Of a stretch of 64,000 nucleotides of DNA, positions 27,646 to 36,888 are shown one piece after another; position 1 is the stretch's first letter; every line of letters starts with the position of its first letter. The notes beneath the pieces are model-generated. The model was not told the origin of the DNA and made no database searches. It saw nothing but the letters and a program-made list of their open reading frames with translations. The position numbers and the translations under genes are program-made. Source of the DNA: Aliirhizobium wenxiniae (lineage in GTDB: Bacteria > Pseudomonadota > Alphaproteobacteria > Rhizobiales > Rhizobiaceae); assembly GCF_019511445.1 (NCBI RefSeq), contig NZ_JAEUAN010000012.1, positions 1 through 64,000 of the forward strand, written 5' to 3'.

Positions 27646-28944
27646 TCAGATGATGGCAGCCTCGATGATATCAGCCGCCTTGCGCAGTCCGCCTGCTGCC
27701 GAGATAGTACGGCCTATCTCCCCCGCCCGCTTTTTGTAGCCTGGCTCGCTCAGCAGCGTCCCGATCGCTCGCTCCATCTTGCCCGTTTTCAAAAGTCGGG
27801 TCGAAAGTCGCAATCCGACGCCATGATGGACGATCCGGGCGGAGACGCCGGGCTGATCGAATGCTATCGGGAGCGCAAGGAGGGGCGTCCCGAACTCGAG
27901 CGCGTCCATGACCGTGTTCATCCCACAATGGGTGATGCAAAGGTCAGCACGGGCAAGCACGGCGCGCTGCGGTGCGAAGTCCACGACCCAGGTGGCGCCC
28001 AAGACTTCTGCCTGTTTCCGATCAAGCCCACCGCAATGGGCGACGAGCAACTGCACATCAAGCTCGCGGCAGACTCGGGCGGCGGCAGCGAAAAGGGACC
28101 GGCGGTGCCCCTGCAACGTGCCGAGAGACATGAAGACGAAGGGCTTGGCCGGGTCGATGTCGAACGGGATGTCCTCTTCCCGCTCTTCTTCTCGAAGCGG
28201 ACCGACCATGTGCAAACGACTAGTGGCTGAGGCACGGGGAAAATCGAATCCGACCGTCGTCTGGGCAATTGTCGCAACATCGGAAAGGCATGATTGAAGG
28301 TCGTGGAATGTCTCGCCAAAACCAAAGCGGCGTGACCATTTCCTGATGACCCGGTTCTGCTCTAGCAGCAGCAGTCGGGAGACGCGCTCACCTCCCCTGT
28401 TCCGACGGATCCCTTTGGGCGACGGATCATAGAGCCACGGCAGGAACGGGAGCGGGATGGTTTCATCGCGTTCGATCGGGAGTGCGCAAGCGATCGATAT
28501 AATGGGTACCCCAAGATGACGAGCGAGCAGTCCAGCCGCTGGCTCCATCTGATCGCCAAGAACGGCATCTATGCTGAGTGCACGAAGATGTTCCGGCGCA
28601 TGTTCACAGAGGGCGTCCGTCAGCATGACCGTGTCGTGAACGGTTCTCAGAACGCCGAAAAGTCCGCTGGGGCGTGACGCCCGATCGATCACGCGTTCCA
28701 TCTCGCGAGCATCGGTCCCCTCCACCGCGCAGACACGATGCTCCTCAGCTACGTACCGCTCGGCTCCGGCATTCAGGACGAAGGTAACCGAGTGACCTCT
28801 GCGAACAAGCTCGGCTCCGACCGTCTCGAAGACGGCGATATGGCTTTTGAATGGGGGGCTGATCAATGCGAGATGCAAAAGTGTGCCTTTCGGGTGGACG
28901 ACAATGTCTTCAAGCACGCGTTGAGAAGTTTCGCTGAATGTCAT
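27646..28944 (-). CDS. crtX: Zeaxanthin glucosyltransferase CrtX
   Basis: A 432-residue GT1-family glycosyltransferase that would transfer glucose from UDP-glucose to hydroxylated carotenoids. N-terminal acceptor domain: H-L-A-L-I-S-P-P-F-K-S-H (the CrtX-like start) and ELVRRGHSVTFVL. C-terminal donor domain: FVFMSLGTLQGH, WVVDFAPQRAVLARADLCIT, T-H-C-G-M-N-T-V-M-D-A-L-E-F-G-T-P-L and DQPGVSARIV. The position within a complete crt cluster makes the assignment firmer than similarity alone would. It is second in a minus-strand pair with a DUF2585 gene (ATGA overlap) and reads away from the other crt genes. Confidence 0.8.
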   Translation of the reverse strand: MTFSETSQRVLEDIVVHPKGTLLHLALISPPFKSHIAVFETVGAELVRRGHSVTFVLNAGAERYVAEEHRVCAVEGTDAREMERVIDRASRPSGLFGVLRTVHDTVMLTDALCEHAPEHLRALSIDAVLGDQMEPAAGLLARHLGVPIISIACALPIERDETIPLPFLPWLYDPSPKGIRRNRGGERVSRLLLLEQNRVIRKWSRRFGFGETFHDLQSCLSDVATIAQTTVGFDFPRASATSRLHMVGPLREEEREEDIPFDIDPAKPFVFMSLGTLQGHRRSLFAAAARVCRELDVQLLVAHCGGLDRKQAEVLGATWVVDFAPQRAVLARADLCITHCGMNTVMDALEFGTPLLALPIAFDQPGVSARIVHHGVGLRLSTRLLKTGKMERAIGTLLSEPGYKKRAGEIGRTISAAGGLRKAADIIEAAII

Positions 28945-29495
28945 GCAATCGACGCTGATACGATGCGCAAGGCACCCGCAAGCACGCTATCGCCGATCCA
29001 GGTAAAGGTCAGGACCTCCAGCGCGAGGATTGCCGATACGGTTATGGGTGTAGAGATGCGCGAGGCAACTGTGAAGCCGATAATAACGCTGAATGTGTCG
29101 GACAGCGAGTTAACGATACTGTCACCGGAATAGGCGAGCTGCGTACCTCCGGTACCGAAAATACCAATGACGAAAGGAAGGTTCTCGCACATTTCCCACA
29201 ATACGCTGCTCATCACAGCATAGGCCGCCCGCCGGGCTAGCGTGAACTGCGGCCGCACGGATGTGAGCCAGAGATAGAGGCCGCAGCCGAATGCGAAGTG
29301 GAGGAGAGAATACGGGTCGAAAAGCTGTTGCGAGTTCTGGCCCGGGTCTATTCCCGCCCAAAGCCTGATCGTCCCGCAGGTACAGAACCAGTTTCGCCCG
29401 AGCGAAAGCAACCAGATAATCTGCGAACAAACGAGCAGGAAAGAGATTGTTAAATGGCGACGCGACCGCGAGACAAAGTCGTTACTGCTATGCAT
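28941..29495 (-). CDS. DUF2585 (UPF0314) membrane protein
   Basis: A 184-residue membrane protein matching the DUF2585/UPF0314 family of alphaproteobacteria: after a first helix, FCTCGTIRLWAGIDPG and N-S-Q-Q-L-F-D-P-Y-S-L-L-H-F-A-F-G, then W-E-M-C-E-N-L-P-F-V-I-G, and Y-S-G-D-S-I-V-N-S-L-S-D-T, followed by two further helices. Function unknown. Housekeeping copies are usually not linked to pigments, but here the stop overlaps the crtX start (ATGA), so it is translated with a carotenoid glucosyltransferase and may assist a membrane step. AGGAACGTGGA precedes the ATG. Confidence 0.8.
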   Translation of the reverse strand: MHSSNDFVSRSRRHLTISFLLVCSQIIWLLSLGRNWFCTCGTIRLWAGIDPGQNSQQLFDPYSLLHFAFGCGLYLWLTSVRPQFTLARRAAYAVMSSVLWEMCENLPFVIGIFGTGGTQLAYSGDSIVNSLSDTFSVIIGFTVASRISTPITVSAILALEVLTFTWIGDSVLAGALRIVSASIA

Positions 29496-29739
29496 TCCAC
29501 GTTCCTAATCCGCCAAGTACCCACATACGAAAGCCGCAACAAGCATTTGCGATCTTCGGGACGCGGTCAGTTTGGCAAGGCTCAAGCGCGACCCCTTGAT
29601 TTGCATTCGAAAAAATTACGCAGCGTTCAACTAGCCAGGCGTCAAATGGTTCGAATTGTCGATGGCCGTTATCGATCCGGTGCTAGCTGTCAGATCAGAC
29701 TGTCCGTGTTAATGGTAACGACGGAAGGAGTGCGATTTC

Positions 29740-30684
29740 ATGGAAATTCCCGCTGCTCTCGAGATTCATGATCTCAGTGCCTGCTATGGCGACCGCGAAA
29801 TACTCCGTCGGATCAACATGCGCATCGAGCGCGGCGAGATATTCGGTCTGTTTGGCCAGAACGGCGCCGGCAAGACAACGTTGATACGTGCCATATGCGG
29901 TCGGCTAAAGCCGCGCAAAGGAACGATCATGATCAGCGGACAGGCGATACGGCACGGCGTTGTCCGGCAGATCGGACTTGTCCCGCAGGAAATAGCGCTT
30001 TATCAGCACCTGACGATATTGGAGAACCTGCAGGTCTTCGGACGGTTGTCCGGCCTGAGCGCTGCCGCAACCAAAGACGCGATTATTGAGGTCATCAAGC
30101 ACACAGCTTTGGCGGACCGTCTTCATGAGCGGGTCGAAGTCTTGTCCGGGGGATGGAAGCGTCGCGTCAATATAGCCGCTGCAATCCTGCATCGCCCTGC
30201 TCTTCTCATTCTGGATGAGCCGATGGTCGGCGTCGACATCGAGGCTCGCATCACCTTGCAGAACGTCATTCTCAACCTTCGTGACAGCGGAGTCGGGATC
30301 CTGCTGATCACCCATGATCTGCAGCAAGCGGAAACCCTCTGCACGCAGGTCGGCTTTCTCCATCAGGGCGTTATCGGACCGCAGGGAGCCCCGCGCGCCC
30401 TCCTCGATCTGGCGTTTGACGGACAGCACGAGATCATCATCGTGTCGGAACAGCCGGTCTCCGCGACAGATGAGGCCGTTCTGCGCGGGCGCGGGTTTTC
30501 CCCTGTCGAGGGAGGGCAGTGCTGGAGCGTCATCAGCAACTCGCCGCTTCAAGAGATCACCGAACATCTGGAACAATCCGGCATCGCAACGAAGGAGATC
30601 CGGTTTCGCAAGCCCGGCCTTGACAGCCTTTTCCTTCGCCTTGCGGACCAATCGGATACCGGTCTTAGAGGATCTCGGCCATGA
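29740..30684 (+). CDS. ABC transporter ATP-binding protein
   Basis: A 314-residue ATPase with Walker A GQNGAGKTT, Q-loop GLVPQEIALYQHLTI, signature LSGGWKRRVNIAAAI, Walker B ALLILDEPMVGVD and the switch His in LLITHDLQQAE. The C-terminal 80 residues form an extra domain. It is of the ABC-2 exporter type (drug or lipid exporters). ATG 29740 has GGAAGGAG upstream. Its stop overlaps the permease start (ATGA), and the operon runs on into crtW and crtZ, so carotenoid or carotenoid-glycoside trafficking is a reasonable but unproven role. Confidence 0.9.
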   Translation: MEIPAALEIHDLSACYGDREILRRINMRIERGEIFGLFGQNGAGKTTLIRAICGRLKPRKGTIMISGQAIRHGVVRQIGLVPQEIALYQHLTILENLQVFGRLSGLSAAATKDAIIEVIKHTALADRLHERVEVLSGGWKRRVNIAAAILHRPALLILDEPMVGVDIEARITLQNVILNLRDSGVGILLITHDLQQAETLCTQVGFLHQGVIGPQGAPRALLDLAFDGQHEIIIVSEQPVSATDEAVLRGRGFSPVEGGQCWSVISNSPLQEITEHLEQSGIATKEIRFRKPGLDSLFLRLADQSDTGLRGSRP

Positions 30685-31889
30685 TCCTCGCCATGCTTCG
30701 TGTGATGACGTTGGGGCTTTTGCGCGATCGCGGGGCGCTGGTTCTGGCATTTGTGCTGCCTCCGGCGATTTTCGTGATCTTCGCCTCCATATTCTCGGGA
30801 ACGACGAGCGACAAGCTGGATCTGAAGATTGCAATCGCGAACCTTTCATCCACGCCAGCGTCGCAGCGTCTGGAAGAGGCGCTCCGTAAGGAGCCGGCAT
30901 TTGAGGTCATCGGCGCTTTGCGCTTAAACCGGGCCGAGGTCGAGAGCCTTGTCAAACAAGGTGCTGCCGATGTCGGCCTTGTCATCCGAGGGGAGATCGA
31001 CGATACCGGAGCCGCACCTCTCGAGGTGCTTGTTGAACCGTCTAAACTGATGGTCGGCAGTATCGTTTCCGGTCGCGTCCAGGAACTGGTTGCGCGTCGG
31101 CTACCAGATCTCCTCCTTTCGCGCACAGCCATCACGCTTAAGCGCGTTGTCCGCACATTCACGCCGGAGCAGTCGGCACGGCTTGCAGCCGCTATCGAAG
31201 CGGCCGCACTTGTAAGCGAACCGCAGGCGGCCACCCATGCGCCCGGCCTAGTCACGACGGCGTCCGTCGGTTCATCCGAAAGCTCCGGGGCTACGGTGAC
31301 CTATTATGCGGGCGCCGTCGCCATTCTCTTTCTGCTGTTTGCGTCTCTGCAAAGCGCTGCGATCCTGATTGAGGAGCGAAACACGGGCATAATCGATCGT
31401 ATTGCGATCGGCCCGGGCGGCAGCGCCGTGGTCGTGCTGGGTAAACTTATGTTCCTGACGGTCCAGGGTATCATGCAGGTCGGCCTTATCTTCATCGTCG
31501 CGCAGCTGATGTATGAGGTCGACGTTACCAGGCGACTGGATCTGTGGATGCTGATTACCGTTGCCGCGGCGCTGGGCGCCTCCGGTCTCGCGCTCGCGGT
31601 TGTGACGGCTTGCACAACGAAACAGCAGGCGCAGACTGTTTCCACCTTTGTCGTGCTCATCTGTTCGGCCGTCGGCGGCTCTATGGTACCGCGCTTCATG
31701 ATGCCGGAGTTCCTGCAGACCATCGGTCGCTTCACCCCGAACACCTGGGCGATCGAAGCCTATTACGGGGTATTCTGGAGACAAGAGACCTTGTCGGATG
31801 TTATTCCAGAGATAGTTTCACTTGTGGCAATGGCTGTCGTCGGCACAGCTTGCGCTCTTGTCGTCTCGCGACGGAGGCTGAGGTTCTGA
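30681..31889 (+). CDS. ABC-2 type transporter permease
   Basis: A 402-residue permease of the ABC-2/YhgE-like family: one N-terminal helix (GALVLAFVLPPAIFVIFASIF), a large extracytoplasmic domain of about 200 residues, then five to six helices from residue about 210 (TYYAGAVAILFLLFASL to the end), including F-T-P-N-T-W-A-I-E-A-Y. It is coupled to the ATPase upstream (ATGA) and to crtW downstream (TGATG overlap at 31887-31891), so transporter and ketolase are made together. Substrate unknown. Confidence 0.85.
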   Translation: MILAMLRVMTLGLLRDRGALVLAFVLPPAIFVIFASIFSGTTSDKLDLKIAIANLSSTPASQRLEEALRKEPAFEVIGALRLNRAEVESLVKQGAADVGLVIRGEIDDTGAAPLEVLVEPSKLMVGSIVSGRVQELVARRLPDLLLSRTAITLKRVVRTFTPEQSARLAAAIEAAALVSEPQAATHAPGLVTTASVGSSESSGATVTYYAGAVAILFLLFASLQSAAILIEERNTGIIDRIAIGPGGSAVVVLGKLMFLTVQGIMQVGLIFIVAQLMYEVDVTRRLDLWMLITVAAALGASGLALAVVTACTTKQQAQTVSTFVVLICSAVGGSMVPRFMMPEFLQTIGRFTPNTWAIEAYYGVFWRQETLSDVIPEIVSLVAMAVVGTACALVVSRRRLRF

Positions 31890-32662
31890 TGAATGGAGCG
31901 ATGAGCACCAACGAAGGATCAAAGCAAGGTGACCGGAGGGATGTCGCGACAGGCTTGTTGTTGGCAGGCCTCATCGTCGCAGCATGGATGACGCTCCATG
32001 TCACTGCGATTTTCTTGATCGACTGGACGGTGCCCGGCCGATTTCTTGCTGCACCTTTCGTGATCGCTATCCAGTGCTGGCTGAGTGTTGGCCTTTTCAT
32101 CGTTGCGCACGACACGATGCATGGCTCGATGCTACCGCAATATCCGGCCATCAACCGGGCGATCGGTCGCTTTTGCGTCTTTATTTACGCGGGATTTTCG
32201 TACGAAAAGCTCCACGAGAACCACCACGAACATCACCGCCACGCAGGCACCGCCGACGATCCCGATTTCGACACCGAACATTCGGCGCAATTCTGGCCGT
32301 GGTACGTCAAGTTCTTCCAATATTATTTCGGCTGGCGGGAGTTCGCGACTCTGACAGTGGCCGTGATTGTCTACCTCGTCATCCTGCAGGAACGCTTCCC
32401 GACGATGTTGATATTCTGGGCGCTGCCTGCAATCATGTCGTCTGTCCAGCTCTTCTATTTTGGAACGTATCGGCCACACCGCGTCGATGACATGCCGTTT
32501 GCGGACAAGCATCGCGCAAGAAGCAACGAATTTTCGCCCCTTCTGTCGCTTTTGACGTGCTTCCACTTTGGCTATCATCATGAACATCATGAAGCGCCCT
32601 GGGTGCCATGGTGGAAGTTGCCGGCTCATCGCGCTCATCTTTTGCGCCATGGGCAGGATTAA
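31889..32662 (+). CDS. crtW: Beta-carotene ketolase CrtW
   Basis: A 257-residue di-iron membrane oxygenase that adds 4-keto groups to beta-ionone rings, giving canthaxanthin or, with CrtZ, astaxanthin. The histidine clusters are all present: HDTMHGS, H-E-N-H-H-E-H-H-R-H and FHFGYHHEHHEAPWVPWW, in the CrtW order and spacing, with four membrane helices between. ATG 31889 overlaps the permease stop; ATG 31901 is an alternative. The region up to 31888 in this frame is a shadow of the permease gene. crtZ follows 20 bases downstream. Confidence 0.9.
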   Translation: MNGAMSTNEGSKQGDRRDVATGLLLAGLIVAAWMTLHVTAIFLIDWTVPGRFLAAPFVIAIQCWLSVGLFIVAHDTMHGSMLPQYPAINRAIGRFCVFIYAGFSYEKLHENHHEHHRHAGTADDPDFDTEHSAQFWPWYVKFFQYYFGWREFATLTVAVIVYLVILQERFPTMLIFWALPAIMSSVQLFYFGTYRPHRVDDMPFADKHRARSNEFSPLLSLLTCFHFGYHHEHHEAPWVPWWKLPAHRAHLLRHGQD

Positions 32663-32682
32663 GGTCGTTTTTGGAGAGTCTT

Positions 32683-33177
32683 ATGAGCTATCTGGTCCCG
32701 GCCGCGCTGGTCATCGGAACTATCGTATTTATGGAATGGTTTGCCGCATGGTCCCATAAACACATCATGCACGGCTGGGGATGGCGCTGGCACAAATCAC
32801 ACCACGAACCCCATGATCACGCGTTGGAGAAGAATGATCTCTACGCTGTCATCTTCGCCGTCATCTCGATTGCCATGTTCGTCATCGGCAACTGGTACTG
32901 GCCGATATGGTGGATCGCCATCGGCGTTTCTGTCTACGGCCTTCTGTACTTCTTTATGCATGACGGTCTCGTCCATCAGCGCTGGCCCTTTCGATACATT
33001 CCACGCAGAGGTTATCTGAAGCGCGTCTATCAGGCGCACCGTCTTCATCATGCGGTCGAAGGTCGCGATGGCTGCGTATCGTTTGGCTTCGTTTATGCGA
33101 AACCGGCAGAAACGCTAGTGAGGGAGCTGCAGGAAAACAAGCAGAAGCTCAGCACTCAGGCGCCTGAACAAGAATGA
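32683..33177 (+). CDS. crtZ: Beta-carotene hydroxylase CrtZ
   Basis: A 164-residue membrane di-iron hydroxylase that adds 3-hydroxyl groups, giving zeaxanthin or astaxanthin with CrtW. Histidine motifs: H-K-H-I-M-H (about 25-30), KSHHEPHDH, F-F-M-H-D-G-L-V-H-Q-R and HRLHHAVEGRDGCVSFGF. ATG 32683 is preceded by GGAGAG; the frame opens further upstream at 32608 inside crtW. It ends the ATPase-permease-crtW-crtZ operon and converges with crtB. Confidence 0.93.
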   Translation: MSYLVPAALVIGTIVFMEWFAAWSHKHIMHGWGWRWHKSHHEPHDHALEKNDLYAVIFAVISIAMFVIGNWYWPIWWIAIGVSVYGLLYFFMHDGLVHQRWPFRYIPRRGYLKRVYQAHRLHHAVEGRDGCVSFGFVYAKPAETLVRELQENKQKLSTQAPEQE

Positions 33178-33194
33178 CGCGATGCTTGGCATAG

Positions 33195-34118
33195 CTAAGG
33201 TCGTTGCCATAACCCTTGCCGGGGAACCTCCTGCGTGCGAAGACGCGAGCGCACAACGTCTCCAAGCGCGACACTCAACAGCGCCGCCTTCTCGGCCTTT
33301 GTCGTCGAGACACGTTCTTCCCAGGCGTTCGGACCTGCTGTCCGCAGCTTGGTGCCGATAGCCCTGTATACACGGCGAGCCGTCGCAATCGCCCAGGCCG
33401 AGCGCGGCGGCAATGAGGCAAGTCCCTGATAGGCGGATTGGTAATAGGCCTCTGCAACATCGAGAAGTTCGACCGCCGCCGCGTGGAGCTGCGTGCGTTG
33501 CGTTCTATCGTTAGGATCGATCTCGGTTATGCCGTGCCGGGCAAGGACGTCAGCGGGCATGTAGTACCGCCCTGCCCGCGCATCCTCTACCACATCGCGA
33601 GCGATGTTGGTCAACTGAAACGCGATGCCCAAGTCGCAGGCTCTATCGAGAACGTGAGGGTCGCGAGCCCCCATAATCATCGACATCATCACGCCGACGA
33701 CCCCCGCCACATGATAGCAGTAGTCAAGCGTGTCTTCGATCGTGGCGTAGCTGCGTTCCTCCACATCCATCTCAAAACCTCTCAGAAGCTCTTCGGGATG
33801 GCGTACCGGGATCTGGTGGCGATCAACCACTCGGCAGAGAGCCTGAAAGACCGGCTCATTCGTCTGACCGCCGCACAAGGCCGCCGCGGTCTGATGCCGA
33901 AGAACCGACAGCCGATACTGCTGGCCGTCACGAAAGTTGCCAGTCTGGTCGTGCCCCAACGTCTGCCCATCGATGACGTCGTCGCAATAGCGGCACCACG
34001 CATAGAGCATCACCGCGTCGTCACGCGTCCTGCGGTCGAACAGCCGCGCGGCTGTGGCGAAACTCTGCGACCCTTGCGCGATGGCTTGCTCGCTCTTGGC
34101 GATAACGGCGTCAGTCAT
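33195..34118 (-). CDS. crtB: Phytoene synthase CrtB
   Basis: A 307-residue head-to-head prenyl synthase that joins two GGPP to phytoene. Aspartate-rich motif 1 is CRYCDDVIDGQ, motif 2 is NIARDVVEDARAGRYYMP, and YCYHVAGVVGVMMSMIMG lies between. This matches the bacterial CrtB family over the full length. Its start overlaps the crtI stop by 4 bases. It is last in the minus-strand operon idi-crtY-crtI-crtB. Confidence 0.93.
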   Translation of the reverse strand: MTDAVIAKSEQAIAQGSQSFATAARLFDRRTRDDAVMLYAWCRYCDDVIDGQTLGHDQTGNFRDGQQYRLSVLRHQTAAALCGGQTNEPVFQALCRVVDRHQIPVRHPEELLRGFEMDVEERSYATIEDTLDYCYHVAGVVGVMMSMIMGARDPHVLDRACDLGIAFQLTNIARDVVEDARAGRYYMPADVLARHGITEIDPNDRTQRTQLHAAAVELLDVAEAYYQSAYQGLASLPPRSAWAIATARRVYRAIGTKLRTAGPNAWEERVSTTKAEKAALLSVALGDVVRSRLRTQEVPRQGLWQRP

Positions 34119-35608
34119 TTCAGCGCGTCCTCGATCATCAATCCCGCAGTTGCCTTTGCGGATCCGACCACACCCGGAATGCCCGCACCGGGATGCGTGC
34201 CTGCTCCGACCACGTAAAGGTTGGAGAAACTGTCGTCGCGGTTGTGAGGCCTGAACCAGGCGCTTTGTGTCAGGACGGGTTCGACGGAGAAGGCCGATCC
34301 GTGATGCGCGTTGAGCTCGTCGCGGAAATCGAAGGGCGTGAAGTGCCTGACCGTCACGAGGTCTTTGAGAAGGTTTGGGATATAGCGGTCGTTCAGATAT
34401 CGCAGAATACGGTCACGATATTTCGGACCTTCAACGCTCCAGTCGATGTCTGCGGTGCCAAGATGCGGCACGGGCGACAGCACGTAGTAGGCGCTCGACC
34501 CCGGAGGCGCGAGGCTGTCATCGGTCACGGAAGGCGCGTGCAGATAGAGTGAGAAGTCTTCCGCCAGGCCGTCCGTAGAGAAGATTTCCGATATGAGCTC
34601 TTTGTACCTGTTACCGAACAGGACCATGTGATGCTTGAGTTCGGGGTGCTGGGTCTTCAGGCCGAAATAGACGACGAACAGCGACATGGAGTAGCTTTTC
34701 TTTTCCAGCGCGCGGCCATTCGACCGCCCACGGTTCGTATCGCGAAGCATATGCTTGTATGTGTGTACAACATCGGCATTCGACGCGATCTGGTCGAAGC
34801 TCCGGCTGTTGCCATCCTTCAGAGTAACGCTGGAGACCTTGTTGTCCCGAGCCTCAATGCGGTCGATTTCCGCATTTAGCTGGAGCGTCCCGCCAAGCCG
34901 TTCGAAGTGCTTGACCATGCCGGCAATCAGCGCGCCGGTCCCTCCCTTGGCGAACCACACGCCGCCCTTGCGTTCAAGCGCATGGATGAGGCCGTAAATC
35001 GAAGAGGTGCGGAAGGGATTGCCGCCGACCAGCAGGGAGTGGAAGCTGAAGGCTTGGCGCAGTTGATCGTCCTTGATAAACTGGCTCACCTTGGAATAGA
35101 CGCTGCGATGGCTTTCCAGCCGTATTAGTTGCGGCGCAACCTTCGCCATCGACCAGAAGTTTAAAAACGGCACTGTGCCGAGCTTCTCATAGCCCTCACG
35201 GTAAAGATCTTCGGAATAGGCGAGGAAGCGCCTGTAACCCTCGACATCCTCAGGCGATTTCGCAGCGATCTGATTATCGATCTCGGCCTGGTCGTTGGCG
35301 TAGTTGAAGCGGTATCCGTCTTCCCAGCACAACTGGTAAAATGGAGTTACTGGAAGTAGGGTCACATCATCGCACAACCGCTGTCCGGAAAGAGCCCACA
35401 GCTGCTCCAGACAGTCTGGATCTGTGATCACGGTTGGTCCCGCATCGAACGTAAAGCCGTCATCATTGTAGACATAGGCGCGGCCGCCTGGTTTGTCGCG
35501 CTTCTCGTAAACGACCGTCTGGATCCCGGCACTCTGCAGCCGGATGGCGAGCGCGAGCCCGCCGAAGCCCGCACCGATAACCGCTGCTGTTTTATTGCTT
35601 CCGCTCAT
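34115..35608 (-). CDS. crtI: Phytoene desaturase CrtI
   Basis: A 497-residue FAD-dependent desaturase, taken to convert phytoene to lycopene in four steps because a lycopene cyclase follows. N-terminal dinucleotide fold: VIGAGFGGLALAIRLQSAGI followed by E-K-R-D-K-P-G-G-R-A-Y. The C-terminal FAD motif is LYVVGAGTHPGAGIPGVVGS. ATG 35608 overlaps the crtY stop (ATGA) and gives the usual start length; the open frame extends to 35647. Confidence 0.93.
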   Translation of the reverse strand: MSGSNKTAAVIGAGFGGLALAIRLQSAGIQTVVYEKRDKPGGRAYVYNDDGFTFDAGPTVITDPDCLEQLWALSGQRLCDDVTLLPVTPFYQLCWEDGYRFNYANDQAEIDNQIAAKSPEDVEGYRRFLAYSEDLYREGYEKLGTVPFLNFWSMAKVAPQLIRLESHRSVYSKVSQFIKDDQLRQAFSFHSLLVGGNPFRTSSIYGLIHALERKGGVWFAKGGTGALIAGMVKHFERLGGTLQLNAEIDRIEARDNKVSSVTLKDGNSRSFDQIASNADVVHTYKHMLRDTNRGRSNGRALEKKSYSMSLFVVYFGLKTQHPELKHHMVLFGNRYKELISEIFSTDGLAEDFSLYLHAPSVTDDSLAPPGSSAYYVLSPVPHLGTADIDWSVEGPKYRDRILRYLNDRYIPNLLKDLVTVRHFTPFDFRDELNAHHGSAFSVEPVLTQSAWFRPHNRDDSFSNLYVVGAGTHPGAGIPGVVGSAKATAGLMIEDALK

Positions 35609-36888
35609 AAGGAGTCGTTCTCGAACAACTGGGCCTCGCTTAAACATGCAAGAGCCCTGTGGATGGGGACCGGTGGCTTTCCGGTAAGAATGCGTAGTAT
35701 ATCGGTCGTCGTTGTCCGTCCGGCATAGAACCGTTCGATAAGTGGCGTCGGTAGTTTGTAGAAACGTTCGAGCACAAGATGGCGCTTGTCGGGCTCCGCG
35801 GCAAGAAACAGCATTCTGTTGAGCAGGCGGTAGAAGCCCTGTTTCCTGTGTTGACGTGCGGCATGTCGGCGAATCACGGCAGCCAGAGCGGCGGTGCCGA
35901 TTGGCCAGTTTTCGGCGATCAGATCAGCGACATGGACCGCATCGGGCAAGCTGTAGCCCGTGGTCGGATGGAAGAGGCCTGCGCGTAGACCGGCATGGGC
36001 GATGTCCACCGGCAATTCCGACCAGAAGCGCTCAAAATCATGTGCAAGCACAATCGGCAGAACGCCGTTCTCGCGGCGGACGACTCGCTGAATGTTCCAA
36101 CCGTGGCTGTTGGCGTAGGCGTGGATATCCTCGGAAAGCGCCGCACCGTCGAGGTCGGCGCCCTCTGAGTAGCGGGTGTCTTCGATCAGCACGCGCGTCG
36201 GCGACACCGGAAGCAGGTAGACGAAACGGTAGCCGTCAAGCTGTTCCACTGTTGCGTCCATGATGACTGGGTGCGGCAAGCCATGAGGCTCCGACAACTC
36301 CACTTCAAGGCCGACGAACTTCTGGTAGCCAAGGACCATCGATGCGCTTGGTCGATACCCCCGGCAATCGATGACACACGAGGCTGCTTGTGTACCGCCA
36401 TTGGCGAACGTGACCTGAGCAGCCGAAAGCGCTGTTACTTCAGTGTTCTTAATGAGTGACACAGTCGGCAAACGCCCGATTGCTTCGCTGACGGACGCCG
36501 ACGTTAGCGAACAATATCCAGACGGCAAGTGGCGCTCGTAACCGGTGAATCGAACCGACTGTTCCTCCCATTCATAAGCGATCAGCGGCGCTATCCAGCC
36601 AAGGCTGGTGGGTTGAACATCTGATTTGTGGAAGCACCAAGTATGCTCGCCGAAGGGCGTGTCCGTCGATTCGACAATGATGACCTGCAGCGCATTTTGG
36701 ACAGTCGAGAGCCGTTGCGCGATGATCGCGCTAGCAAGACCTGCCCCGACGAGGACGAGGGGTGGAGTCGGACCGGCCGGTCCGCTCTCCATCGACCCGG
36801 AATTTCCGCCACAGTCGAGGTCGGGCCCCGCCCTGGCGGCGGCTTTAGCCTTCGGCGCTGGCGTTTCTGGTACCACGGGATCGACCAT
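35605..36888 (-). CDS. crtY: Lycopene beta-cyclase CrtY
   Basis: A 427-residue flavin-dependent cyclase that closes both ends of lycopene to beta-carotene. Seen are LVLVGAGLASAIIAQRL (dinucleotide fold, about residue 45), G-E-H-T-W-C-F-H, V-I-D-C-R-G-Y, FVYLLPVSPTRVLIEDTRYS, and FHPTTGYSLPDAV, the typical CrtY stretches. The first 40 residues are a proline/alanine-rich extension of unclear role. ATG 36888 overlaps the idi stop (TGATG). It is coupled to crtI downstream. Confidence 0.93.
   Translation of the reverse strand: MVDPVVPETPAPKAKAAARAGPDLDCGGNSGSMESGPAGPTPPLVLVGAGLASAIIAQRLSTVQNALQVIIVESTDTPFGEHTWCFHKSDVQPTSLGWIAPLIAYEWEEQSVRFTGYERHLPSGYCSLTSASVSEAIGRLPTVSLIKNTEVTALSAAQVTFANGGTQAASCVIDCRGYRPSASMVLGYQKFVGLEVELSEPHGLPHPVIMDATVEQLDGYRFVYLLPVSPTRVLIEDTRYSEGADLDGAALSEDIHAYANSHGWNIQRVVRRENGVLPIVLAHDFERFWSELPVDIAHAGLRAGLFHPTTGYSLPDAVHVADLIAENWPIGTAALAAVIRRHAARQHRKQGFYRLLNRMLFLAAEPDKRHLVLERFYKLPTPLIERFYAGRTTTTDILRILTGKPPVPIHRALACLSEAQLFENDSL

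Noticed and set aside
33438..34217. 259-codon plus-strand frame opposite crtB
   Set aside because: Antisense to phytoene synthase, no motif of its own.
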